From Verrucomicrobiota bacterium (GTDB taxonomy: Bacteria > Verrucomicrobiota > Kiritimatiellia > Kiritimatiellales > Tichowtungiaceae), in the NCBI GenBank assembly GCA_030619095.1, contig JAUXCB010000076.1:1-7006 (forward strand): 7,006 nucleotides of DNA. Direction: 5' to 3'. A program made the translations under genes and the position numbers. The notes under the pieces were generated by a model. That model had not been told where the DNA came from. It ran no database searches and worked only from the letters and a program-made list of their open reading frames with translations. This document shows, piece by piece, positions 1 to 5,475 of this stretch; the first letter of the stretch is position 1, and each line of letters starts with the position of its first letter.

Positions 1-1128
1 GAATTGCGCGACGGCGCCAAATCCCGCTACCTTGGCAAAGGCGTTCTGAAAGCCGTTGCCAACGTCAACGAGCAGATCGCTCCGGCCATCATCGGTATGG
101 ACGCGCTCGATCAGGTTGGCATCGACCAGTTCATGATCGGCCTCGACGGCACAAAGACCAAAAGCAATCTGGGTGCCAACGCCATGCTGGGTGTTTCGCT
201 GGCCGCCGCGCACGCCGCCGCCGCTGAACTCGACATGCCGCTCTTCCGCTACATCGGCGGAACCAACGCCAAGGTGCTTCCCGTTCCGATGATGAACATC
301 ATCAACGGCGGCTCGCACTCCGACGCTCCGATCGCCTTCCAGGAATTCATGATCCGTCCGGTCGGTGCCTGCTGCTTCAAAGAAGGTCTGCGCTGCGGTG
401 CGGAAGTTTTCCACGCGCTCAAAGCAATCCTCAAGGGCAAGGGCCTCTCCACCGCCGTGGGTGACGAAGGGGGATTCGCCCCGAACTTTGCGGGCGGAAC
501 AGAGGAAGCACTCGACAACATCATGCAGGCGATCAAGGACGCGGGCTATGAGCCGGGCAACGATGTCAAAATCGCCCTCGACTGCGCGGCTTCAGAATTC
601 TACGAAAACGGCGTTTATAACTACGCCAAGTTCGAAGGCGAAAAGGGCGAAAAGCGCTCTTCCGAAGAACAGTCCGCTTATTTAGCTGAACTGATCAGCA
701 ACTATCCGATCGACTCCATCGAAGACGGCATGGACGAAGGCGACTGGGCCGGCTGGAAAGTGCTGAACAATGAGATCGGCTCCAAATGCCAGATTGTCGG
801 CGATGACCTGTTTGTAACCAACGTCGAATATTTGGCCCGCGGCATCCGAGAAGGGTCTGCCAACTCGATCCTGATCAAAGTGAACCAGATCGGTACGCTC
901 ACCGAAACGCTCGATGCCATTGAAATGGCTCATAAAGCGGGTTATACCGCCGTCGTTTCGCATCGTTCCGGCGAAACCTCGGACAACACGATTGCCGATA
1001 TCGCTGTGGCCACGAACGCGGGACAGATCAAAACCGGTTCACTCAGCCGCTCCGACCGCATCAGCAAATACAACCAGCTGCTGCGTATCGAAGAAATGCT
1101 CGGCACCGAAGCCCGTTACGGCGATTAG
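1..1128 (+). CDS. eno: Enolase (phosphopyruvate hydratase), 5'-truncated
   Basis: Enolase interconverts 2-phosphoglycerate and phosphoenolpyruvate in cytosolic glycolysis and gluconeogenesis. The reading frame is open from the first base, and the first residues (ELRDG) align with about residue 50 of known enolases, so roughly the first 50 residues lie outside the window. The TTG at base 4 is not a real start. Of the 375 visible residues, the landmarks are MMNIINGGSHSDAPIAF (97-113), GDEGGFAPN with the catalytic Glu at 156, and metal-ligand acids in LDCAASEF (Asp194), SIEDG (Glu241) and VGDDLFVTN (Asp268). The signature ILIKVNQIGTLTE carries the catalytic Lys293. SHRSGET (320-326) and GQIKTGSLSRSDR (Lys344) complete the active site. 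The C-terminus ends at the usual place. The gene is followed by a strong terminator, so it probably ends its own transcript. Identification is secure. Confidence 0.98.
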   Translation, partial: ELRDGAKSRYLGKGVLKAVANVNEQIAPAIIGMDALDQVGIDQFMIGLDGTKTKSNLGANAMLGVSLAAAHAAAAELDMPLFRYIGGTNAKVLPVPMMNIINGGSHSDAPIAFQEFMIRPVGACCFKEGLRCGAEVFHALKAILKGKGLSTAVGDEGGFAPNFAGGTEEALDNIMQAIKDAGYEPGNDVKIALDCAASEFYENGVYNYAKFEGEKGEKRSSEEQSAYLAELISNYPIDSIEDGMDEGDWAGWKVLNNEIGSKCQIVGDDLFVTNVEYLARGIREGSANSILIKVNQIGTLTETLDAIEMAHKAGYTAVVSHRSGETSDNTIADIAVATNAGQIKTGSLSRSDRISKYNQLLRIEEMLGTEARYGD

Positions 1129-1132
1129 CCCG

Positions 1133-1150
1133 CGCAACTGCTTCGTTGCG
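1133..1150 (+). other. Small hairpin in the eno 3' untranslated region
   Basis: CGCAAC (1133-1138) and GTTGCG (1145-1150) form a perfect 6-bp stem with a 6-base loop, starting 4 bases after the eno stop. No T-run follows, so it is not itself a terminator. It may be a 3'-UTR structure or chance. The real terminator lies about 65 bases further on. Confidence 0.3.
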
Positions 1151-1212
1151 AAAGGCTCGCGGTAGATTTCTACAGCGTCACCTTTCGACGCCTTGCATTT
1201 GCATCAGGCTGC

Positions 1213-1243
1213 AAGCCCCGGAGATTTCTCCGGGGCTTTTTTT
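1213..1243 (+). terminator. Rho-independent terminator of eno
   Basis: AAGCCCCGGAGA (1213-1224) is the exact reverse complement of TCTCCGGGGCTT (1227-1238). The stem is GC-rich, up to 12 bp with a tiny loop, and realistically about 11 bp with a four-base loop. Seven T's (1237-1243) follow directly. This is a textbook intrinsic terminator on the + strand, about 85 bases after the eno stop, and it separates eno from the division gene downstream. Confidence 0.95.
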
Positions 1244-1294
1244 GCGCCTGTTCCCTGCATCCCAGACCCCTGATTCATAATTCAGAATTCATTC

Positions 1295-1322
1295 TTTAAA
1301 AATGCCTCTCTCTCCTTATACT
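1295..1322 (+). promoter_or_regulatory. Candidate sigma70-type promoter for the ftsB/divIC-like gene
   Basis: TATACT (1317-1322) matches the -10 consensus at five of six bases. TTTAAA (1295-1300), a weaker -35 with four of six matches, lies 16 bases upstream. It sits between the eno terminator and the next gene, where a promoter is expected. Transcription would start at about 1329, practically at the GTG start codon at 1331. Confidence 0.45.
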
Positions 1323-1330
1323 GTTCGCCC

Positions 1331-1657
1331 GTGAGTCCTCAAAAATATTGGAATGTTATTTACCGCTATGCCGCTCTCTTTGCGATTCTGCTCGCACTGA
1401 TCGGGGTGGTTTTTTCTTTTCTCCCAAAAGTGACTCAGTTTCGAAGCTATCAGCAGACCAAAAGCAAGCTGGAAACGGAAATTGGGGCGGAAGAAAAGCG
1501 AATCAAAGAGCTGCGCCTCAACCAGAAAAAGTTCAGCACCGATAAATATTTTGTACAGAAGATCGCGCACGAAATTGGCTTTGCCCACGAAGGGGAAATT
1601 ATCTTTCAGTTTAACGACCCACCCGTGACCAATACCGAAGAGAACACCACAAAGTGA
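1331..1657 (+). CDS. FtsB/DivIC-type septum formation initiator family protein
   Basis: The 108-residue product has the bitopic FtsB/DivIC layout: a short N-terminal tail, one membrane segment (about residues 12-31), and a charged, probably coiled-coil region (about 36-70). It ends in the family's conserved block DKYFVQKIAHEIGFAHEGEI (71-90), followed by IFQF. FtsB/DivIC proteins bridge FtsL and other divisome proteins at the septum, with the coiled coil on the outer face of the membrane. Neighbourhood supports this, since ftsB/divIC genes commonly follow eno in bacteria. GTG at 1331 is chosen because it is the only usual start codon before the membrane segment. No Shine-Dalgarno precedes it, and the bases just upstream are pyrimidine-rich. 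The next gene starts 67 bases later with its own ribosome site and no terminator between, so co-transcription is likely. The family is fairly sure. FtsB versus DivIC naming cannot be settled here. Confidence 0.85.
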   Translation: MSPQKYWNVIYRYAALFAILLALIGVVFSFLPKVTQFRSYQQTKSKLETEIGAEEKRIKELRLNQKKFSTDKYFVQKIAHEIGFAHEGEIIFQFNDPPVTNTEENTTK

Positions 1658-1724
1658 TTCTACTCTTTTCAGTCCCATCAGACTTGCCGGTTCTGGATCA
1701 AACTAAACAAACAAGGAAGTCGAC

Positions 1725-2615
1725 ATGAGTAAACCGATTGTCTGGACAGTGGCAGGATCAGATTCCGGCGGCGGCGCGGGCGCACAGGCCGATTTAAAAG
1801 TGATCAACCTTCTTGGAGCGCATGCCTGCTCAGTCATCACCGCCCTAACGGCGCAAAACACCGTCGGCACCAGTCGCCTTGAATGGGTTACTCCGGATAT
1901 GTTCTCCGCCCAACTCGACGCGCTGAAGGCCGACCTGCCCCCCGCTGCCATCAAACTCGGCATGCTTGGAACGGCAGAAGCCGTCTCCATCATCTGCGGG
2001 TTCCTCCAAGCCTCCCGCCCCCCCTTTACCGTCTGCGATCCGGTACTGATCTCTTCGAGCGGAACCTTCCTGCTGGAGGCCGTTGCCTGGCCCTTGCTGA
2101 CCGAACAACTTTTCCCGATGGTGGATTTGATCACACCGAACATTCCGGAGGCCGAACACCTTCTCGGCATGGAAATTACCACCCCCGCCGACATTGAAGC
2201 CGCTGCAAAAAAAACTCTCGCACTTGGTACAAAAGAGGTTCTGATCAAAGGTGGACACGGTGCGCACGACATGGCTCTATCCAGCGATTACTGGAGTAAC
2301 GGCACAGATCATGTTTGGCTGTCGAGCCCGCGGATCGACAGCAAAAACTCACATGGAACCGGCTGTGTACTCTCTTCCGCCATTGCGAGCGCCCGGGCAA
2401 TGGGTTGTCGTCCGCTCGAAAGTATTGTTCTGGGCAAAGCCTATCTGAATCAGGGTCTTCGGCAGGCACCGAACCTTGGGAACGGCTTTGGACCGCTGGC
2501 CTTCAACCCCTGGGAAAAATCGGAACAGGATCTCCCGATGATCTCCCAAAAAGCCGAGGAGCCCGGCATCCGCGCAACCTGCCCGGCAATACCTTCTGGT
2601 AATCGACAAGGATAA
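1725..2615 (+). CDS. thiD: Hydroxymethylpyrimidine/phosphomethylpyrimidine kinase
   Basis: ThiD phosphorylates 4-amino-5-hydroxymethyl-2-methylpyrimidine and then its monophosphate with ATP, giving HMP-PP for thiamine phosphate synthesis in the cytosol. The ribokinase-like fold shows in AGSDSGGGAGAQADLK (10-25), ALTAQNT (40-46, with the pyrimidine-contacting Gln44), KLGMLGT (77-83), DPVLISSSGT (105-114), TPNIPEAEHLLG (137-148) and VLIKGGHG. The anion-hole motif SHGTGC (209-214) ends in the usual Cys. ATG at 1725 is preceded by AAGGAAG (1713-1719). At 296 residues it is somewhat longer than typical ThiD (about 265). The extra 30 or so residues after NPW (261-263) form a polar, proline-containing tail with no domain I recognise. 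No thiE, thiC or thiM is visible beside it, nor a thiamine riboswitch in the 67-base upstream gap. Pyridoxine/pyridoxal kinase activity is a possible alternative in this family. Confidence 0.93.
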   Translation: MSKPIVWTVAGSDSGGGAGAQADLKVINLLGAHACSVITALTAQNTVGTSRLEWVTPDMFSAQLDALKADLPPAAIKLGMLGTAEAVSIICGFLQASRPPFTVCDPVLISSSGTFLLEAVAWPLLTEQLFPMVDLITPNIPEAEHLLGMEITTPADIEAAAKKTLALGTKEVLIKGGHGAHDMALSSDYWSNGTDHVWLSSPRIDSKNSHGTGCVLSSAIASARAMGCRPLESIVLGKAYLNQGLRQAPNLGNGFGPLAFNPWEKSEQDLPMISQKAEEPGIRATCPAIPSGNRQG

Positions 2616-2619
2616 TAAA

Positions 2620-2868
2620 ATGGAACTTTTTTCAACCCTACAGGTGATCATAGGAGGCCTCATGATTTTTGCAGGTGGGATCTGGTTTCTTGTGGAATGT
2701 TTTCGAGAAAACATCTGGTGGGGTTTGGGATGTTTGCTGTTTTCCCCAGCGCAACTCATCTTTCTGATCATTTATTGGGATCGTGCCGCAAAACCTTTCG
2801 GTGTTCAGATTCTAGGTGCCGTTCTCATGTTTTTCGGCACATTTGTTTCCGAATCCGGAATGAACTAA
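2620..2868 (+). CDS. Small membrane protein, three predicted helices, function unknown
   Basis: The 82-residue product starts at ATG 2620, behind AAGGA (2609-2613), 4 bases after the thiD stop. Translation is therefore probably coupled to thiD. Three hydrophobic segments are visible at about residues 4-25, 33-53 and 60-78. Short polar links (FREN and WDRAAKPFG) separate them, and there is no signal peptide or catalytic motif. The pattern WWGLGCLLF, then FLIIYWDRAAKPF, looks like a conserved small-membrane-protein pattern rather than random coding. I cannot name a domain or a function. Closeness to thiD suggests co-expression. A role in thiamine or precursor transport is not supported, because three short helices without charged residues in the membrane do not resemble a known thiamine transporter. 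Coding status is likely, given the ribosome site and the clean hydrophobic periodicity. Confidence 0.75.
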   Translation: MELFSTLQVIIGGLMIFAGGIWFLVECFRENIWWGLGCLLFSPAQLIFLIIYWDRAAKPFGVQILGAVLMFFGTFVSESGMN

Positions 2869-2966
2869 AACCACTTTCAGTCAAGCCACCTACTCTTCTG
2901 GATGTCTATAAGCCCTTCGCCAGATCAATCAATCACTTTCACACCTCTAGATGTACGAAAGTCATC

Positions 2967-2985
2967 ACCTGCAGGTCGACCGGTC
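2967..2985. repeat. Cluster of overlapping palindromes beside tRNA-Thr
   Basis: Three perfect palindromes overlap within 19 bases: ACCTGCAGGT (2967-2976), GGTCGACC (2974-2981) and GACCGGTC (2978-2985). They are followed by seven A's (2986-2992) and then the 3' end of the - strand tRNA. The rest of the 127 bases between the membrane-protein gene and the tRNA (2869-2995) shows no gene or clear terminator hairpin. Confidence 0.5.
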
Positions 2986-2995
2986 AAAAAAAGAA

Positions 2996-3071
2996 TGGAG
3001 CCAATGGTCGGAGTCGAACCGACGACCTATTCATTACGAGTGAATTGCTCTACCAACTGAGCTACATTGGC
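2996..3071 (-). tRNA. tRNA-Thr (anticodon CGT)
   Basis: Read on the - strand, the 76 bases fold into a standard cloverleaf. The 7-bp acceptor stem is GCCAATG/CATTGGC (3065-3071 with 3000-3006, perfect). The D arm is GCTC/GAGC. The anticodon stem ATTCA/TGAAT encloses the loop CTCGTAA, with anticodon CGT at 3036-3038. The T arm GTCGG/CCGAC has loop TTCGACT. The discriminator is T at 2999, and the CCA end is encoded (2996-2998). The anticodon reads ACG (Thr). The gene has its own promoter upstream. A run of seven T's on the - strand (2986-2992) follows 3 bases after CCA and may help end transcription, though no classical hairpin precedes it other than the tRNA itself. Confidence 0.97.
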
Positions 3072-3088
3072 CCTAAAAAGAGCGGGTA

Positions 3089-3117
3089 TGTATACAGGGC
3101 GCAATCCTCTCCGTCAA
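3089..3117 (-). promoter_or_regulatory. Promoter of tRNA-Thr
   Basis: On the - strand, TTGACG (3117-3112) and TATACA (3094-3089) are separated by exactly 17 bases, each matching the sigma70 consensus at five of six positions. The predicted start is near 3082, giving a leader of about 11 bases before the tRNA's first base at 3071. Position, orientation and quality all fit the tRNA gene. Confidence 0.8.
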
Positions 3118-3377
3118 GTTTTGGCGGTATGGAAAGCTCATCAGAACTGTTGCGTGCCACATGTATCGCTGGAACAACTGTTTTTGGGACTCTTCGCTAC
3201 TTTGCATGGGTCAATGAAGAAGTTTGAATCATGGCCATTGCCCATTATCTGCTTTCGCAGATTATCTGTCGCTTCGCTTGCGGGACCGGATTCACTGGAG
3301 TCATTCGAAGAAAATTTCCATTGCCGCTTTTTAAAGAGCCCTTTTTATGGGGTGCGATTTCCGTCCAAAATCGGCAA
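3118..3377. other. Gene-free spacer between yggS and the tRNA-Thr promoter
   Basis: These 260 bases lie downstream of yggS (- strand) and upstream of the tRNA promoter. I see no convincing gene: the open frames crossing it have no family resemblance, and one reads straight through the tRNA. It contains the direct repeat ATTATCTG (3244-3251 and 3261-3268). Between them, ATCTGC/GCAGAT (3247-3252 and 3257-3262) form a 6-bp hairpin with the loop TTTC. No T-run follows on either strand. It could hold the 3' end of the yggS transcript or decayed sequence. Confidence 0.4.
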
Positions 3378-4049
3378 TCAGCTCCGTAGACCAAAAAGAC
3401 CAGTGCCCACTCGAATGAACGTGCTTCCCTCTTCGATGGCAATTTCAAAATCATTCGACATTCCCATGGAGAGTTCGGGCAGCGATGTGCCGGTTGACTT
3501 TTCCAGTTCGTCGCGCAGCGTTCGAAGAGCAGAAAAATGGATGCGCGCTTTTTCAGGGTCAGGCGTAAACGGAGGGATCGTCATCAATCCATGCACTTCC
3601 ACCTGTGAGCAGGCGTTCGCCGCTTCGATCAGCGCCGCAACCTCTGCCGGCGCACAGCCGGATTTTGATCCTTCTCCGGACAGATTGACCTGAATGAGAA
3701 TGGGGAGCGGTGTTGCGGCGTGCTCATCGAGTGCATGCAGAAGTTTTTCGGAGTCCACGGAATGGATCATCCGGAAAAGGTTGGCGGCCAATCTGGCTTT
3801 ATTGCTCTGAAGGTGCCCAATGAGATGCCAATGCAAATGTTGCGGGCAATCAGGGATCTTGCCCTGCGCCTCCTGTACCCGGTTCTCGCCGAAAAGGATC
3901 TGACCGGCTTCTGCCGCTTCCCTGACCGAAGAGGCCGGTTTTCTTTTAGAGACCGCAACCAGTTGAACTTCGTCACGACGGCGCCCGGCCTTTTCGCAGG
4001 CGGAGGCAATGCGCTCTTCGATCCGTTCTAAATTTTTCTGAATGCTCAT
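3378..4049 (-). CDS. yggS: YggS-family pyridoxal phosphate homeostasis protein
   Basis: YggS/PLPBP proteins bind pyridoxal 5'-phosphate in a single alanine-racemase-like TIM barrel in the cytosol. They buffer free PLP and affect amino-acid and keto-acid balance, with no known catalytic reaction. The 223 residues match the family's length and order of motifs: LVAVSKRKP with the PLP-binding Lys35, FGENRVQEAQGK (53-64), WHLIGHLQSNK (74-84), IHSVDS (95-100), and QVNLSGEGSKSG (120-131). These are followed by GLMTIPP (154-160) and the phosphate-binding C-terminal block SMGMSNDFEIAI, then GSTFIRVGTGLFG. ATG at 4049 gives the usual N-terminus. No good Shine-Dalgarno precedes it. It lies downstream of holA on the same strand, across a 130-base repeat-bearing spacer. 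Identification is secure. Confidence 0.95.
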   Translation of the reverse strand: MSIQKNLERIEERIASACEKAGRRRDEVQLVAVSKRKPASSVREAAEAGQILFGENRVQEAQGKIPDCPQHLHWHLIGHLQSNKARLAANLFRMIHSVDSEKLLHALDEHAATPLPILIQVNLSGEGSKSGCAPAEVAALIEAANACSQVEVHGLMTIPPFTPDPEKARIHFSALRTLRDELEKSTGTSLPELSMGMSNDFEIAIEEGSTFIRVGTGLFGLRS

Positions 4050-4060
4050 GATATTTATTT

Positions 4061-4136
4061 GATCACGAATCTCGCGAATTTTCGCGAATCAAGAATCTGA
4101 AATATTAATTCGCGAAAATTAGCGTAATTCGCGATC
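4061..4136. repeat. TTCGCGAA-type inverted repeat in the holA-yggS spacer
   Basis: AATTTTCGCGAAT (4077-4089) is the exact reverse complement of ATTCGCGAAAATT (4108-4120). An outer pair, TCGCGAATT (4072-4080) and AATTCGCGA (4126-4134), extends it, with AGCGT (4121-4125) as an extra block in the right arm. GATCACGAAT (4061-4070) pairs with ATTCGCGATC (4127-4136) at nine of ten positions. The 8-base palindrome TTCGCGAA or close variants recurs several times. There is no T-run, so a classical terminator is unlikely. It looks like a palindromic, possibly dispersed, repeat. Confidence 0.75.
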
Positions 4137-4179
4137 CGACACTCTGTCTTGTATTAATTCCAATTTCGAATTTCATCTC

Positions 4180-5268
4180 TCACACCTTCGCGACCAGCTG
4201 AATGACTAGCATCTCCAGAAGCAGCGCTTTGGACACCCCGCTGGAAACCAGCTGCTCATGCGTTTTTAACAGCCGTTTTCGACACCCGCCCAGCTCTTCA
4301 GCTCTATAGTTTTTTGATTGCTGTCCAATTTTTGCAACACGAAACCAGTGCATCTTTCGCGGGTCTGAGGGCAACTGGTCAAATAGGTTCTGCATATCCA
4401 GGTCTTGGCTCCACCGAACGGCCTGTGCACCGTAGCCGCTTCCAATGCGGAGCCAGCTCTGATCCAGATAAGCGCGAAACTGGGTGAGGTTTTGAAAAAG
4501 GTTTTCGATCGCGTGCATAATGCCGACTTCGCTTTCGCCCTGAAAGATGAGCTGTCGAAGAATTTTCAGGGCTTCGTCGAGCCGTCGTTCACCGAGTGCG
4601 TCGGTGAAATCCCACGTAATGGCCTCGGCGGAAGAGGAGGTGATGGCTTTCACATCCTCAGGGGTGATTTCGCTGCGGTCGCCGATGTAAAGAACCAGCT
4701 TATTTGCCTCCATCACCAGAAGCCGGGTGTCGAGTCCCACTTTTTCCAAAAAGAGATCCAGTGCCCCCCCTTGTAACCGGCAACCTGCTTTTTTAAAAAT
4801 CTTTTGTGCGCGTTCGCGAATGATGGGCCGTTTTCTGTAGTCCTGTTCAGGGAGGTCGTAGACCTCCACCTCGGCAACGGCAGTACAGGTTTTATAAAAT
4901 ACCGAACGTTTATCCACGCCATACGTGGAAACCACCAGATGGTGGCCATCCGGCAGTCCTTTATTAAGATCATCAGCCAGTTCGCCCAACAAGGTTTTAA
5001 TCGTATCGTTTTTAGAAAGCGTCTTATCTTTAAAAATCGATACATCGCGGAACCAGACGGTTTTCTGTCCCCCAAAGAGTCCAAGGGTCCTCAGCGCGCC
5101 AATGCAGGTTTTGAGCGCGGCGACGGCTTCATCAATCGTTTTCACCGTTCCGTTGACGGTTTCAAGCCCCAACGTCTGTTCGCTTTCCGGGCAGAGCGCG
5201 TTGACCGCCTTGCGGGCGTGGTGACTCACCAGATATTCGTCGGTTCCATGGATCAGTTTTATAGCCAC
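4180..5268 (-). CDS. holA: DNA polymerase III subunit delta
   Basis: Delta is the clamp-loader subunit that opens the beta sliding clamp during replication. The 362-residue product is close to the usual length (about 340). It begins with the family's characteristic KLIHGTDEYLV (4-14), where delta proteins carry a degenerate AAA+ domain without a working Walker A. It continues with GLFGGQKTVWFRDV (about 63-76), a helical middle region around RAQKIFKKAGCRL, and EANKLVLYIGDRSEIT. The C-terminal collar-type helical domain runs from about residue 215. The start is GTG at 5268, with AAGGA (5283-5279) about 10 bases upstream. The next possible starts would cut into the conserved N-terminus. It is divergent from the HIT gene and followed on the same strand by yggS. 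The family assignment is confident, although delta is a weakly conserved protein. Confidence 0.88.
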   Translation of the reverse strand: MAIKLIHGTDEYLVSHHARKAVNALCPESEQTLGLETVNGTVKTIDEAVAALKTCIGALRTLGLFGGQKTVWFRDVSIFKDKTLSKNDTIKTLLGELADDLNKGLPDGHHLVVSTYGVDKRSVFYKTCTAVAEVEVYDLPEQDYRKRPIIRERAQKIFKKAGCRLQGGALDLFLEKVGLDTRLLVMEANKLVLYIGDRSEITPEDVKAITSSSAEAITWDFTDALGERRLDEALKILRQLIFQGESEVGIMHAIENLFQNLTQFRAYLDQSWLRIGSGYGAQAVRWSQDLDMQNLFDQLPSDPRKMHWFRVAKIGQQSKNYRAEELGGCRKRLLKTHEQLVSSGVSKALLLEMLVIQLVAKV

Positions 5269-5285
5269 GTAATAGAATTCCTTAT

Positions 5286-5314
5286 TTGCGTTAAGCGACC
5301 AACTTAATCATAAT
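5286..5314 (+). promoter_or_regulatory. Candidate promoter for the HIT-family gene
   Basis: TTGCGT (5286-5291) and CATAAT (5309-5314) are separated by 17 bases on the + strand. The -10 matches consensus at five of six positions and the -35 at three. Transcription would begin near 5321, so the mRNA leader would include the whole period-8 repeat hairpin ahead of the HIT gene. The element overlaps the region upstream of the divergent holA. Confidence 0.4.
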
Positions 5315-5322
5315 TATTGGCT

Positions 5323-5475
5323 ATGAGCAACACACAGGAGAATGGAATAATGGAATATTGGAGAGTTGGAATATTGGAAAATAGGAATGATGGAATATTG
5401 AATGTTTCTTTTTCTTCCACACACTCCAAACCTCCAGCATTCCATCATTCCAACATTCCGGGAGGTTCAGAATGA
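5323..5475 (+). CDS. Possible 50-codon leader ORF running through the repeat array
   Basis: An ATG at 5323 opens a frame of 50 codons that ends at TGA 5473-5475, overlapping the ATG of the HIT gene (ATGA at 5472-5475). A second in-frame ATG at 5350 has AGGAG (5336-5340) nine bases before it. The peptide is low-complexity, rich in Asn, Gly, Ile, Ser and Trp, because it translates the TGGAATAT octamers and their inverted copies. It has no membrane segment or known domain. The stop-start overlap is typical of translational coupling, but chance read-through of a repeat is equally plausible. Confidence 0.25.
   Translation: MSNTQENGIMEYWRVGILENRNDGILNVSFSSTHSKPPAFHHSNIPGGSE
5343..5398 (+). repeat. 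Period-8 tandem array, consensus TGGAATAT (left arm)
   Basis: Seven consecutive octamers start at 5343, 5351, 5359, 5367, 5375, 5383 and 5391. They read TGGAATAA, TGGAATAT, TGGAGAGT, TGGAATAT, TGGAAAAT, AGGAATGA and TGGAATAT. Three are identical, and nearly every one keeps the GGA core. The array lies within the probable 5' leader of the HIT gene. Confidence 0.85.
5422..5461 (-). repeat. Inverted period-8 array (right arm), complementary to 5343-5398
   Basis: Five octamers on the + strand (CACTCCAA, ACCTCCAG, CATTCCAT, CATTCCAA, CATTCCGG) are the reverse-complement type of the left array. ATTCCATCATTCC (5439-5451) pairs perfectly over 13 bp with GGAATGATGGAAT (5384-5396). A further six pairs, two of them G-U, can form between 5374-5379 and 5456-5461. 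The right end touches the GGGAGG ribosome site (5460-5465) of the HIT gene. Confidence 0.85.

Noticed and set aside
1658..1724. Thiamine pyrophosphate riboswitch ahead of thiD
   Set aside because: The gap is only 67 bases and lacks the conserved CTGAGA and related core elements of the THI box.
1703..2272. 189-codon open frame on the - strand inside thiD
   Set aside because: It is fully antisense to thiD, has a low-complexity composition (Ser, Ala, Pro, Arg) and matches no family; the + strand has all ThiD motifs.
2697..3227. 176-codon open frame on the + strand
   Set aside because: It overlaps the membrane-protein gene in another frame and reads through the tRNA-Thr gene; the composition is not protein-like.
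3067..3693. 208-codon open frame on the + strand
   Set aside because: Its 3' half is antisense to the conserved C-terminal half of yggS and its 5' half begins in the tRNA; no ribosome site or family pattern.
5307..5335. Promoter for holA on the - strand with TATGAT as -10
   Set aside because: No acceptable -35 box lies 16-18 bases upstream (GTGTGT-like sequence only).
5343..5461. CRISPR array
   Set aside because: The repeat period is 8 bases with no spacers; CRISPR repeats are 23-47 bases with unique spacers of similar length, and no cas genes are present.
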